Source of the DNA: an uncultured Prevotella sp.
GTDB taxonomy: Bacteria; Bacteroidota; Bacteroidia; Bacteroidales; Bacteroidaceae
Length of the DNA stretch: 64,000 bases
Direction of reading: 5' to 3'
Assembly (NCBI GenBank): GCA_900322035.1
Contig: ONYL01000001.1
Span: 228,088-292,087 of the forward strand
How positions within the stretch are numbered: the first letter of the stretch is position 1; the number at the start of each line of letters is the position of its first letter. Position numbers and translations under genes: made by a program. The notes beneath the pieces were generated by a model. That model was not told where the DNA came from. It saw only the letters and a list, made by a program, of their open reading frames with translations, and did not search any database. Positions 1 through 7,949 of the stretch are shown here, piece after piece.

Positions 1-390
1 TCCGGTAGGCAACGAATTGAGTTTTTCCAATATGCGCGACCGGCTCCAATAGAAATCTACCCCCTCATTGAAGATGATATAGATGAACGACATGCCCATC
101 ATGGATGTAGAGCGGATGGTCTTCACATTAGGAATGCCCATCAGGGCGGTGGTGAGTGGATAGGTCACCTGGTCTTGAATATCCTTGGGCGAACGTCCCA
201 TCCACTCTGTAGAAATAATTTGTTGGTTGTCACCAATATCAGGTATGGCATCCACGGCTACCGGCGAGCGGGGAACAAGCCCGCTGTGCCAGTTGAAAGG
301 TGCCGTAGAGAGTCCACCTAATAGTATGGCTATCAGCACAAAAGCAGATACGATGCGATTGTGCAAAAAATAAGCTATGATTTTATCCAT
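1..390 (-). CDS. cusA: CusA/CzcA-family heavy-metal efflux RND transporter, N-terminal part only
   Basis: The reverse strand reads an open frame from ATG at 390 to the window edge (130 codons, no stop). It begins MDKIIAYFLHNRIVSAFVLI, which gives one membrane segment near residues 13-30. It then enters the porter region with VAVDAIPDIGDNQQII, WMGRSPKDIQDQVTYPLTT and SMMGMSFIYIIFNEGVDFYW, the start pattern of inner-membrane RND pumps for Cu/Ag or Co/Zn/Cd. Full family members exceed 1000 residues, so most of the gene lies outside the window. The small HYC_CC_PP-type gene upstream on the same strand is a usual neighbour of such operons. The metal cannot be decided from this fragment. Confidence 0.9.
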   Translation of the reverse strand, partial: MDKIIAYFLHNRIVSAFVLIAILLGGLSTAPFNWHSGLVPRSPVAVDAIPDIGDNQQIISTEWMGRSPKDIQDQVTYPLTTALMGIPNVKTIRSTSMMGMSFIYIIFNEGVDFYWSRSRILEKLNSLPTG

Positions 391-538
391 TCAATAAGAC
401 TTTGTTAAATGAGTTTGATTGGGAGAAAAGACAAATTCTTCTCCTTCCGGTATCTATGACGACTGCACCTCTCCTGATTTCCCTATTCGACAATAGAAGA
501 ATTCATGAAAAGTCCAACTCCCCAAGACACTGAAAACA

Positions 539-970
539 CTAATTCAACAAAGCCGGTGCTCCCCTCACACCGTGTGGCGGCAAGAGATAAGGTGGATGAT
601 AGTCCGATCGCCACGAAAAACCAGCTTCGGAATCATCCCCAGAAGAAGCCAATAACCTAAATGAATAGAAAAATGGAGGAAACAGATTGGCATGGAACCA
701 GTCGGCCGAAAAACTTTTCACCACTATCTGTGGGGAATGGGCCGAACAAAGCGAATCATGAATCTGCTTGTGAAAGTGCTTGTTATGGCATTGCCCACAC
801 CCATCTCCCGACTCACAACCGGGCATATTCATGCTTGTGGGCTGAAAAACGGTGAAATCATTGACAGAGACAGCAATCAGCTCACCACCGCAAAAGTGTT
901 GATTCACGCTCACTCCTGAAGTAGACAGGAGCAAGAGGATGGATAAGATGATAATCTCAAGTCGTTTCAC
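539..970 (-). CDS. HYC_CC_PP-type small secreted protein next to metal efflux gene
   Basis: A 143-residue protein with an N-terminal hydrophobic signal (residues 4-20) followed by NQHFCGGEL, a Cys/His cluster (CESGDGCGQCHNKHFHK) and a late SDYHPPYLLPP. This order of H-F-C, paired Cys and PP is what Bacteroidetes HYC_CC_PP family proteins show; they commonly precede cation efflux genes, which fits the CusA start downstream on the same strand. The Cys/His clusters suggest metal binding in the envelope, which is inference. The frame starts with GTG at 970, and a strong promoter box ends at 975, so the mRNA would have almost no leader. The gap to the efflux gene is 148 bp. Confidence 0.75.
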   Translation of the reverse strand: MKRLEIIILSILLLLSTSGVSVNQHFCGGELIAVSVNDFTVFQPTSMNMPGCESGDGCGQCHNKHFHKQIHDSLCSAHSPQIVVKSFSADWFHANLFPPFFYSFRLLASSGDDSEAGFSWRSDYHPPYLLPPHGVRGAPALLN

Positions 971-974
971 GCTG

Positions 975-1005
975 CAAAGTTACGACTTTCAAAAGAATCT
1001 CCAAA
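975..1005 (-). promoter_or_regulatory. Bacteroidetes-type promoter of the HYC_CC_PP gene
   Basis: On the reverse strand TTTG (1002-1005) is followed after 19 bp by TAACTTTG (975-982). This matches the Bacteroidetes -33/-7 consensus. The predicted transcript start is about 972, only a few bases before the GTG at 970. Confidence 0.7.
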
Positions 1006-1183
1006 ACTTTTGTGACTGTTTCTCGAAAAAAGCACCCCTAAAGCCATTTTTTGTGATCTCTATCTGACCTTCCGAATAGTAGGCCAACTTTCCGACACAT
1101 CAAAAAATCCGGCTGGAGAATTGCCCATCTTCTTGCATCCATTTGTTTCGTTGTGGGCAGCGCGAACAAGTGCTGGCAGGCAA

Positions 1184-1284
1184 TAGGGAGCCGGCGGGCA
1201 CGTATATGAGAGCCGGCGAGCACCCACATGAGAGCCGGCGGGCACGCAGATGGGAGCCGGCGGGCACGCAGATGGGAGCTGGCG
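1184..1284. repeat. 22-bp intergenic tandem array, locus A (about 4.5 units)
   Basis: Units start at 1184, 1206, 1228, 1250 and 1272, exactly 22 bp apart. The commonest unit begins ATGRGAGCCGGCGGGCACG. Because 22 is not a multiple of three, open frames across it on both strands are shadows. Arrays with the same period occur at 22529, 41865 and 57319. The rest of 1006-1476 holds no gene that I can see. Confidence 0.85.
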
Positions 1285-1476
1285 TCAAAATCCATATCCC
1301 CGACTACCGTTACACCGTCTTCGAAAGATAAGTAGCACTAAAGTTGGCACTCCCACTCCCCTACTCCATGGATGAAGGATCATGAGCAGAACCAGAAAGT
1401 CTCACTGGGTCAAAATGGGCTTTCGCCATTGTTTTTTCTCTAAAAATAAGATTTTTCAAAAAAACATCTAAAAAAA

Positions 1477-1508
1477 TTTGGAGGTTAGAAAAAAAACGCC
1501 TACCTTTG
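1477..1508 (+). promoter_or_regulatory. Promoter of tRNA-His
   Basis: TTTG at 1477-1480, a 20-bp spacer and TACCTTTG at 1501-1508 form an almost perfect Bacteroidetes promoter about 28 bp before the tRNA. Confidence 0.8.
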
Positions 1509-1536
1509 CACTCGCTTTCAATAAGCAACCAACATG

Positions 1537-1613
1537 GTGGATGTAGTTCAGTTGGTTAGAGCGTCAGATTGTGGTTCTGAATGTCGTGGGTTCGAGTCCC
1601 ACTATCCACCCCA
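1537..1613 (+). tRNA. tRNA-His (anticodon GTG)
   Basis: A cloverleaf can be drawn: acceptor GTGGATG with TATCCAC (one G-U pair), D-loop AGTTGGTTAGA, anticodon loop with GTG, T-arm GTGGGTTCGAGTCCCAC and an encoded CCA (1611-1613). A G at 1536 opposite C at 1610 gives the extra G-1:C73 pair that histidine tRNAs carry, which supports the identity. It has its own promoter and a hairpin terminator, so it is a single-gene unit. Confidence 0.95.
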
Positions 1614-1620
1614 GGTTGAA

Positions 1621-1657
1621 ACAAGCGGAAATCCTTAAAGGTTTCCGCTTGTTTTGT
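1621..1657 (+). terminator. Intrinsic terminator after tRNA-His
   Basis: ACAAGCGGAAA pairs with TTTCCGCTTGT around a short loop, followed by GTTTTG. It begins 8 bp after the tRNA CCA. Confidence 0.85.
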
Positions 1658-1777
1658 ATTTCCCCTCATGAAGACAGACCTTTCCAACGTGACCCGCTCC
1701 CCCCCCAAGTGGCAGATCAACACTCCGAACATGAATACTATTAATTTTCAGGCCTCTTTACAATTTTGAAAACTTTC

Positions 1778-1811
1778 TTTTGTACAAATCAAAAAAGAAT
1801 TCGTAACTTTG
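1778..1811 (+). promoter_or_regulatory. Promoter of the two-gene secreted-protein operon
   Basis: TTTTG (1778-1782), 21 bp, then TAACTTTG (1804-1811). The leader to the first long gene (1992) is about 180 nt and includes a 28-codon ORF. Apart from the tRNA terminator, 1658-1777 shows nothing. Confidence 0.65.
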
Positions 1812-1893
1812 CAATTAGTAACTAATTGGACGCTTTCCGCGTCTTCTATGATTAATCATATAAACATATAACATAAAACAAAAAACCAAACGC

Positions 1894-1980
1894 ATGAAGA
1901 TTACTACTTGCTTCTCCCTGCTGTTGTTGGCCGCACTGACCAACAGCACCAAACGTTATTCCAAAATGGCCATGAAATAA
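1894..1980 (+). CDS. possible 28-residue leader peptide upstream of the secreted paralogues
   Basis: An ATG-initiated frame (MKITTCFSLLLLAALTNSTK, then eight more residues) ends in TAA 11 bp before the ATG of the 1992 gene. It starts with a lysine and a leucine-rich hydrophobic stretch, so it resembles a truncated signal peptide. It could be a translated leader that couples to or controls the genes behind it, or the remains of a start region. No homologue is known to me and codon evidence is too short to decide. Confidence 0.3.
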   Translation: MKITTCFSLLLLAALTNSTKRYSKMAMK

Positions 1981-1991
1981 AACTGACAACT

Positions 1992-3581
1992 ATGAGAAAA
2001 TATCTATTCACAGCATTAGCTTCGTGTGCACTACTCTTCGCCCCCGCAAATGCCCCGGCGCAAGACAACGGCCCGAAACCTCTGTTCACCGAGCCCATCA
2101 CGAAGCAGCCAAAGGGAAAAATGGTGAAGAACCAAACCCGTAAGGCACTAAGTTTCTACACAGATGTCGGGGGCGCCAACGTGGACAGTGTGGACTACTA
2201 CATCGGCACCTATGTGATAGGCGACGACGATTGTGTATATCTCAAGAGTCCGTTTACTTTCTTCCCCACGCAAAGCTATCTGAAACTGGAGCATCTCAAT
2301 GGCGATACCCTCGTGGCGCATATGCCGCAGGCCATCTTCAATACTGAAGAGATTCCCCTCTATGCTTCGCGAATGGTTCTGAAAGCAGGCAGCCAAGGCA
2401 TGACCTACGGCTTTGAACAGAACGCCGACGGAACCTACAACACCGACATGCGCTTTCTGTTCAGAGGCGACACCCTGACTCTGATCGGAGAAGATAACGT
2501 TGAGGGTGACTATCCGAAAGTGATCCTCGGACTGACTACCTTAGCGGGCATTTGGAACGAGGCGGGCGAAGTGGAACTCTCGGTCAGACCAACAGACAAA
2601 AAGCCGTTGAGCCTGCCGCAGGGTGTTAAGCCCCAGCTCTATCAGCTTTCCTACACTGGCTTCTATGGCGACGCGACCGACCTGGTGGAAGTGGCTTTCG
2701 CCGACAATAAGGTGTATGTCTCCAACCCCTACTCCACCGGTGCGTTGCAGTGGGCTGAGGGTGTGATGAAGGGAAACTCCGTTGTGTTTGCCCGGCAATA
2801 CCTTGGCCCCAACGAGAGTGAGGGCTACCACATGTTCTTCGTCCCTGGAGTGTATTCAGAGACGGCCCCGGAATATTTTGACCTGGCTGATACCCTGCGC
2901 TTCAACTACGACAACGCCACCAAGAGCCTTATGGCCACCGACCTGCAATCTATCCTTATCAATGTGGGCGACCATCGAGTGTTTACCGCCGCCGCATACA
3001 TCAATCCCTCGCTTTCGCCCTACACTGCCACAGCAGGAAAGCCGGCCAATCCGGAGATCACATCCTTCGGCCGCTACGGAGAGGAGACTGAAGGTGAGGG
3101 CTATCTGCAGTTTGAATTCCCCTCGGAGGATGTCTACGCACAGCCGCTCTTTAAGAACAACCTATATTATAAAGTATACACCGCAGAGGGCAAGGCGCTC
3201 ACCTTCAGTCCTGAAAAATATTCCGGTCTCGACACTGAAATTACGGAAGTTCCCTACGGACTGAACGACAATACCGACTTCTTCATGGCCGACGACAGCC
3301 ATAAGTTCTATTTCTTTCAGGCTGCCGACAGCCTCGGCCTGCAGACCGTATACAAGGGTGAGCAAGAACTGAGCTCCGACATCGTCTGGACTACAGGCCG
3401 CACCACCACGAGCATCTCTCAGCCTGCCATCAGCCAAACTTCTGCAGAGGTGCGCTATTACGACCTTCAAGGCCGCCGCCTTTCCCAACCCCGAAGAGGT
3501 GTATGCATCCGTCAGCGTATGATGGCCAACGGAAATGTGGTCAACGATAAAACTATAATAATAAATCGAATAGAAAAATGA
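1992..3581 (+). CDS. secreted protein of unknown function, first of two tandem paralogues
   Basis: The start at 1992 (MRKYLFTALASCALLFAPAN) is preferred because it gives a typical signal peptide cleaved near residue 23; the frame is open further upstream to 1908. The mature protein has about 505 residues with two similar halves (DDCVYLKSPFTFFPTQSYLK and later NKVYVSNPYSTGA with RQYLGP), suggesting a repeated beta-rich domain. The C-terminus carries EVRYYDLQGRRLSQPRRGVC, a pattern frequent at the ends of secreted Prevotella proteins and reminiscent of type IX sorting-like tails. The stop overlaps the start of the next gene (ATGATGA). Function unknown; envelope or extracellular location is inferred. 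Confidence 0.8.
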   Translation: MRKYLFTALASCALLFAPANAPAQDNGPKPLFTEPITKQPKGKMVKNQTRKALSFYTDVGGANVDSVDYYIGTYVIGDDDCVYLKSPFTFFPTQSYLKLEHLNGDTLVAHMPQAIFNTEEIPLYASRMVLKAGSQGMTYGFEQNADGTYNTDMRFLFRGDTLTLIGEDNVEGDYPKVILGLTTLAGIWNEAGEVELSVRPTDKKPLSLPQGVKPQLYQLSYTGFYGDATDLVEVAFADNKVYVSNPYSTGALQWAEGVMKGNSVVFARQYLGPNESEGYHMFFVPGVYSETAPEYFDLADTLRFNYDNATKSLMATDLQSILINVGDHRVFTAAAYINPSLSPYTATAGKPANPEITSFGRYGEETEGEGYLQFEFPSEDVYAQPLFKNNLYYKVYTAEGKALTFSPEKYSGLDTEITEVPYGLNDNTDFFMADDSHKFYFFQAADSLGLQTVYKGEQELSSDIVWTTGRTTTSISQPAISQTSAEVRYYDLQGRRLSQPRRGVCIRQRMMANGNVVNDKTIIINRIEK

Positions 3582-5182
3582 TGAAAAAACTTTCCATGGC
3601 TTTGGCCATTGCTTTAGTTTCAATGGCGGCGGGAGCTCAAAACCCGGGCGCCGAAACCATTATCCGCCAACAGCCGGCGGGAACACTGCACGACAACTAC
3701 GCCCGCAGCAGCTATTATTTCTACACATCCTATTCCGGGGTATTATACGGCCTTGACCTGTGGTCTACCTCACGCTACGTTGAGGGAAACGACGGTTGTG
3801 TATACCTTTACAATCCCTTCAGCCAGCTTCCCACACGAACCTGGCTGAAACTCGACCCGGCGGGCAACGGCAAATACGTAGCCCATCTGCCACAAGCCAT
3901 CCGGGAGGGCGAGACTTACGACGAAAATGGCAACCTTACAAAAAAAGTTTACTACGCCTTCCCCGTGAAGGAATATGAGACCAGTGAGGGGGAACCCTTC
4001 TGCAAGATCGACACGCTGGCCAACGGCACAGTGAAAAACGAGATCAGCTTCGTGCTGCGCAACGACTCGCTCATCATGACCGACGACAACTACATCGGAC
4101 TTATGACCGAACAGATGAAATGGACGGGATACGCCGACACCGACATCAAGGTGGGAAAGGTGAAATACAAAGCCAACACATTGCCTAAAGATATTGCCCT
4201 GCAAGACTACAGGTTGTCCTATCAGACCCAGACCGGCGGAAACGAGCAGAAGATTGTAAAGATGGCGTTTGACAATGACGGCAAGGTCTACCTGCTCAAT
4301 CCCTACAACAATAGCACCTCGGAAGTGATTATCGGTACCTACGACGGAAACAAGACGGTGAACTTCCCCACACGGCAGTATCTCGGCCCCGACTGGGCCA
4401 CCACCCACCACCTCTTCTTCATGGCAAGAGGGTATGAGCGCGAAGGGCAGCAAATCAACTACACCGACTGGTACGACTCATTTAAGATGACCGTGGACGG
4501 CGACAAAAAGACACTGAACCCACAGGCCAGCAGCGTGATAATCATCAATGCCGGCGACTCCTTGAAATACGCTCTGTCGTATTATTTCGATCCCACGCTA
4601 ACCCGCTACGAGGACCTGTCGCTCACACCTTCGGCTCCGATTATTGACACCTTGTCGGTCCAGCCTTGCACAGAAGGAGCCCCAGGTTTCATTTCTTTCT
4701 TCTTCGACAGATACGACGAGGCGGGCAACCTCTTTGACAATACCAAATACTACTATCGTCTGTATGCCGACGACGATACCACTCCCTACACTTTCACCGA
4801 TGACAACTACGTCAATGTCAGCACTCCGATGACCGAAGTGCCGGTGAACTTTGTCGACTATATAGACTTCTTCATCTACACGCTTCAGGGCAACGACAAG
4901 CAGTTGGAACGGTCGGTGAACATCTACGACGGCAGCGTGGCGCGCTGGGGGGTGCAGATGGTATATAAGGGGGGAAACAAGGAAAACGTTTCGCCCATCA
5001 GCTGGTGGAATGTTCCCACAACGGCCATCAACACGGTGACTTCTCCCACAAAGAAAATTGTCGGCACGGAATACTACGATCTCTCGGGCCGCAGACTCAA
5101 CGGTCGGGGCGATGGCCTCAACATCAAGGTGACGATATTCTCCGATGGTACGAGAAGGGTCACCAAGCTCCAGGGCAAGTGA
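3578..5182 (+). CDS. secreted protein of unknown function, second tandem paralogue
   Basis: A 534-residue protein beginning MMKKLSMALAIALVSMAAGA, a clear signal peptide. It is a paralogue of the preceding product: both have N-D-G/D-CVYLKxP-like and YLNPFSQLPTRTWLKL segments, a mid-protein RQYLGPDWATTHHLFF segment and a C-terminal EYYDLSGRRL tail. The 4-bp overlap with the previous gene indicates co-translation. The two may form a pair or bind related ligands, which is speculation. A hairpin terminator follows at 5230. Confidence 0.8.
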   Translation: MMKKLSMALAIALVSMAAGAQNPGAETIIRQQPAGTLHDNYARSSYYFYTSYSGVLYGLDLWSTSRYVEGNDGCVYLYNPFSQLPTRTWLKLDPAGNGKYVAHLPQAIREGETYDENGNLTKKVYYAFPVKEYETSEGEPFCKIDTLANGTVKNEISFVLRNDSLIMTDDNYIGLMTEQMKWTGYADTDIKVGKVKYKANTLPKDIALQDYRLSYQTQTGGNEQKIVKMAFDNDGKVYLLNPYNNSTSEVIIGTYDGNKTVNFPTRQYLGPDWATTHHLFFMARGYEREGQQINYTDWYDSFKMTVDGDKKTLNPQASSVIIINAGDSLKYALSYYFDPTLTRYEDLSLTPSAPIIDTLSVQPCTEGAPGFISFFFDRYDEAGNLFDNTKYYYRLYADDDTTPYTFTDDNYVNVSTPMTEVPVNFVDYIDFFIYTLQGNDKQLERSVNIYDGSVARWGVQMVYKGGNKENVSPISWWNVPTTAINTVTSPTKKIVGTEYYDLSGRRLNGRGDGLNIKVTIFSDGTRRVTKLQGK

Positions 5183-5229
5183 CGCTTGAAAAACGCCCAC
5201 CGGGCGGATTCTTCTCGCATAATCCATCA

Positions 5230-5272
5230 AATCCCTCAAATCCCAAAGGTTTACGCCCGGGGTTTGAGGGAT
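5230..5272 (+). terminator. Hairpin terminator after the secreted paralogues
   Basis: AATCCCTCAAATCCC pairs with GGGGTTTGAGGGATT (one wobble) around a 13-nt loop; a T-rich tail (CTATATTTG) follows. Confidence 0.7.
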
Positions 5273-5472
5273 TCTATATTTGGGGCAAAGCCGTTCAACC
5301 GTATCCATTGGAGCTCACTTACTTTCTGCATGAAATTATTCATGCCACAAAATATGACTGAACACACTTTACGGGCGGCACAGCCCTCCACATGAACTTA
5401 AAGGAACATCTGAGCAAAGAGCAATACCGCCAACTCCCGACTTCTAACTTCTCTGGTAAAGAAAAAAATGAT

Positions 5473-5480
5473 TAACTTTG
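5473..5480 (+). promoter_or_regulatory. -7 box of the patatin-like gene
   Basis: TAACTTTG lies 20 bp before the ATG at 5501. The earlier in-frame ATG at 5468 overlaps this box, so 5501 is the more likely start. Confidence 0.6.
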
Positions 5481-5500
5481 CAGCAGAGAAAGAAAAAACT

Positions 5501-6415
5501 ATGAGACTAATAAAATGGATAGACCGCCTGACAGGCAGGACACATGACAGCAAGCGAGTGGCCCTGGTGTTGGGTGGCGGCGGAGCACGTGGACTGGCCC
5601 ACATCGGAGCCATCGAGGAACTCCTCCAGCGCGGCTACGTCATACATTCCATAGCCGGAACCTCCATCGGTGCCATCGTTGGAGGTTTTTATGCCAGTGG
5701 ACAATTAGAGGACCTCAAACAAAAATTCGACCAATTGAGCCGCCGCGACATCATGTCACTCATCGATCTCTCGCTGGGTCTCGACCACGTGGCATCGGGC
5801 GACAAACTCGAAGGACTCATGGAGGAAATGTTCGAAGGGGAAAAGATTGAGGATCTGCCCATCAGCTTCCGCTGTTGTGCCTCAGACCTCGTCAGCGGCC
5901 ATGAAAAAGTATTTAGCAAAGGCCCTCTGGCCCGGGCTATCCGTGCCTCCATTTCCATCCCCGGTTTTTTCAGGCCGGTAAACATCGACGGCGCCGCTTA
6001 TGTCGATGGCAGCGTTCACAACGTTCTTCCCCTTAATCGCGTAGAAAGGGAAAAAGGCGACTTGTTGGTGGGCGTCAACGTCAGTGGCCCCGACGAGAAG
6101 CCCAACGCCGACTACATGACGAAAAATGACAAGACGACCTCACTGGTGCAGGCCATCATGGCCCACATCCCACTCCTTCGTTCTCAATTTTCAGAAAACT
6201 ATGTCAATTTGGGATTGCGTGTGGCCCGTATCTCCATACAGAACGCCTCACGAATGGCAGTCCAACTCACTCCGCCCGATATCTACGCCGAAGTTGCCAT
6301 GGATCGTTTCGGACTGTTTGACTACAGCCAGAACAATGAGATTATTGATTACGGACGAAAAATTATGGCTGAAGCCCTCGACAAATACGAGAACAGAAAT
6401 CACGACAAAACATAA
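5501..6415 (+). CDS. patatin-like phospholipase (RssA-type)
   Basis: About 304 residues. The protein starts MRLIKWIDRLTGRTHDSKRV and shows the patatin features in order: glycine-rich oxyanion loop GGGGARGLAHIGAIE (about residues 25-39), the nucleophile elbow GTSIGA (Ser about 55) and the dyad aspartate in YVDGSVHNVLP (about 180). Length suits bacterial RssA-like single-domain enzymes, without the BamA-like barrel fused in some Bacteroidetes members and without a signal peptide, so it is probably cytoplasmic. Such enzymes hydrolyse acyl esters of phospholipids or neutral lipids; the substrate is not visible. It is monocistronic: own promoter box and a strong terminator. Confidence 0.9.
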   Translation: MRLIKWIDRLTGRTHDSKRVALVLGGGGARGLAHIGAIEELLQRGYVIHSIAGTSIGAIVGGFYASGQLEDLKQKFDQLSRRDIMSLIDLSLGLDHVASGDKLEGLMEEMFEGEKIEDLPISFRCCASDLVSGHEKVFSKGPLARAIRASISIPGFFRPVNIDGAAYVDGSVHNVLPLNRVEREKGDLLVGVNVSGPDEKPNADYMTKNDKTTSLVQAIMAHIPLLRSQFSENYVNLGLRVARISIQNASRMAVQLTPPDIYAEVAMDRFGLFDYSQNNEIIDYGRKIMAEALDKYENRNHDKT

Positions 6416-6453
6416 AGCGTCGGGAGCAGCAGTTTCGCAACTCCCGACGCTTT
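6414..6453 (+). terminator. Terminator of the patatin-like gene
   Basis: AAAGCGTCGGGAG pairs perfectly with CTCCCGACGCTTT (6441-6453) around a 14-nt loop, starting at the stop codon. Confidence 0.85.
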
Positions 6454-6605
6454 GCGCTTTTGACTCACCGCTTTGGGGATCCCGAGAGAGGCCCCGGCTT
6501 GCCCGTCATACCTTGAAAAATTGCCGACACCCTATAAATGTCAACCATCTCTCAACACAATTACGTCCCTAATACCAAGGGAGAAAGGAGACCGCGGAAC
6601 TTCAG

Positions 6606-6707
6606 TCAATCGTTCACACCGCCTCTATTCTCATAATCTTCGTCTTCATTGTTGCTGTTGTCGAGGTCGAATTCGTCCTCGTTGTACATCTTAGGTTTTC
6701 GCTTCAT
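6606..6707 (-). CDS. 33-residue acidic small protein, unknown
   Basis: ATG at 6707 opens MKRKPKMYNEDEFDLDNSNN followed by EDEDYENRGGVND. It has a basic head (four K/R in the first six residues) and a very acidic body (11 D/E in residues 10-25), so it would be soluble and disordered. A good promoter (TTTG, 19 bp, TATCTTCG) sits 37 bp upstream, which is the main reason to accept it. It is divergent from the 42-residue gene at 6878. Not a family I recognise. Confidence 0.5.
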   Translation of the reverse strand: MKRKPKMYNEDEFDLDNSNNEDEDYENRGGVND

Positions 6708-6743
6708 AGTCTTGATTTTTTGTTAATAATCTATATTTTGAAG

Positions 6744-6774
6744 CGAAGATAGAAAAAAAAATCGAAAAAACAAA
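6744..6774 (-). promoter_or_regulatory. Promoter of the 33-residue gene
   Basis: Reverse strand TTTG (6771-6774), 19 bp, TATCTTCG (6744-6751), one base off the TAnnTTTG consensus. Confidence 0.55.
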
Positions 6775-6802
6775 ACTTTACAAAAATAAAAGGGCCAAAA
6801 AA

Positions 6803-6834
6803 TTTGGACTGTATTAATTTTTTTACTATATTTG
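6803..6834 (+). promoter_or_regulatory. Promoter of the 42-residue gene
   Basis: TTTG (6803-6806), exactly 20 bp, TATATTTG (6827-6834). One of the best promoter matches in the window. Confidence 0.7.
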
Positions 6835-6877
6835 CGATATCAAAGAAACTATAAGAACAACTTTAACAATTAAAACT

Positions 6878-7006
6878 ATGGCAGACAGAAGTAAAAAGCA
6901 ACTGATCTACAAAGATTACTCTGCCGTAAACACTAACGGCAGTTCTTTAAATGTAGACATGACCGAAAACTCCAGCCTTTTAGGCGGAGAAATTTGGTAC
7001 AATTGA
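6878..7006 (+). CDS. 42-residue small protein with a late Gly-Gly, unknown
   Basis: The frame begins MADRSKKQLIYKDYSAVNTN and ends SSLLGGEIWYN before TGA. It is polar, has no membrane segment and no cysteine. The leader from the predicted start site is about 40 nt. A Gly-Gly followed by five residues (EIWYN) resembles a cut site of peptide-export leaders, but no transporter or maturation gene is nearby, so I do not call it a peptide precursor. Promoter quality and clean ATG-to-stop frame support a real gene; function is unknown. Confidence 0.5.
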   Translation: MADRSKKQLIYKDYSAVNTNGSSLNVDMTENSSLLGGEIWYN

Positions 7007-7870
7007 CAAACTGCGACTTCAGTCCTAATGAGGGCAAAAGGAATCACGACATCAAGGCATCATAGTCGTTTTTTTTCTGGCTTGATGAACAAAATGAGCA
7101 CATATTTCTGACAATGTCCTTGGCGAGCACCCTCCAAGGCATGAAAAGAAAGAAATGAGACGGAAACGATTTTCTGACTATTACCTATAGGCAACACTGT
7201 GACAGCCGAAAGCGTTTCCGTTTCTTGATGTGCAACCAATACTTTTTGAACTCTTACACTTGTTACGGTTTTACCGTTACAAACGCTGTAATCACACTTG
7301 ATGAGAAGTTGTGTCCAGGAGACAGCAAAAGAGTGGTGTAACGAAACATTTCTCATTCCCAAGGAATTGGGAAGGTTTCGTGTATCGAAGTTTTTGGTCT
7401 GGTGTCTGATTTCCCTTGAACAAACGCAGTTGTGATCCCCATCCTTTCAATGTCCCGTGAAACATAGGAAAAAGGAAAGGAGTAATCCGTTTCAATCCAA
7501 TCGCACTGCGGTGTCCCCACCGCCTGTTCATCCATTGGAAGACCGTGACATACGAATAGCTGACGATGTGCTCGCCAGCTTTTTTCGTTTTAGCTCTCCA
7601 TATAGGGTCAATCTCGTCATAGCGGCCAAAAAGCCGCGTCATGTCCGGCCTATGGCCCGTTGTCATCTTTCCAGCTCCCCTGGTGGCAAGGTTTTAGCCC
7701 ATCCAGCCAGGCGCAAGAACAGCGATACCCCGACCATAAAAGCCTTGGCATGCACTGAAAGAAACAAGAAGATTTTTATCTCCCAAGACTGTTGGACCTT
7801 CTGACACTTGTCAACAAAAAGTAATCGAAAAACATGACAACAATGAATCTGAGCTAAAAAAACATGAAAA
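7007..7870. other. gene-poor stretch between the 42-residue gene and ssrA
   Basis: Frames of up to about 124 codons exist on both strands but none has a signal, domain or promoter I can recognise. Two dyads are visible: an imperfect 12-bp pair GAGACGGAAACG (7157-7168) with CGTTTCCGTTTC (7213-7224), and TGTTACGGT/ACCGTTACA near 7259-7279. It may be decayed coding DNA or an RNA; I see no more. Confidence 0.5.
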
Positions 7871-7873
7871 AAG

Positions 7874-7905
7874 TTTGGCGTTACGCAAGGAAATGATTAA
7901 ATTTG
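7874..7905 (+). promoter_or_regulatory. Promoter of ssrA
   Basis: TTTG (7874-7877), 20 bp, TAAATTTG (7898-7905), about 45 bp before the mature tmRNA 5' end. Confidence 0.75.
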
Positions 7906-7949
7906 CAACCTAAAGCCGACGAAAGAAGGCTAAAGCGACTACAATTTCT

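Noticed and set aside
661-919. Forward-strand frames of 64 and 75 codons
   Set aside because: They are shadows of the reverse-strand HYC_CC_PP-type gene, which has a signal peptide, conserved Cys/His motifs and a promoter.
1038-1331. Several 60-85 codon frames rich in Arg-Ala-Arg-Arg-Leu
   Set aside because: They translate the 22-bp tandem array in different frames; no promoter and no homology.
6878-7006. Precursor of an exported double-glycine peptide
   Set aside because: A Gly-Gly is present near the end but only five residues follow and no peptidase-transporter gene is nearby; kept as an unknown small protein.
7292-7666. 124-codon reverse frame near ssrA
   Set aside because: No recognisable domain, no promoter, composition not convincing; treated as non-coding.
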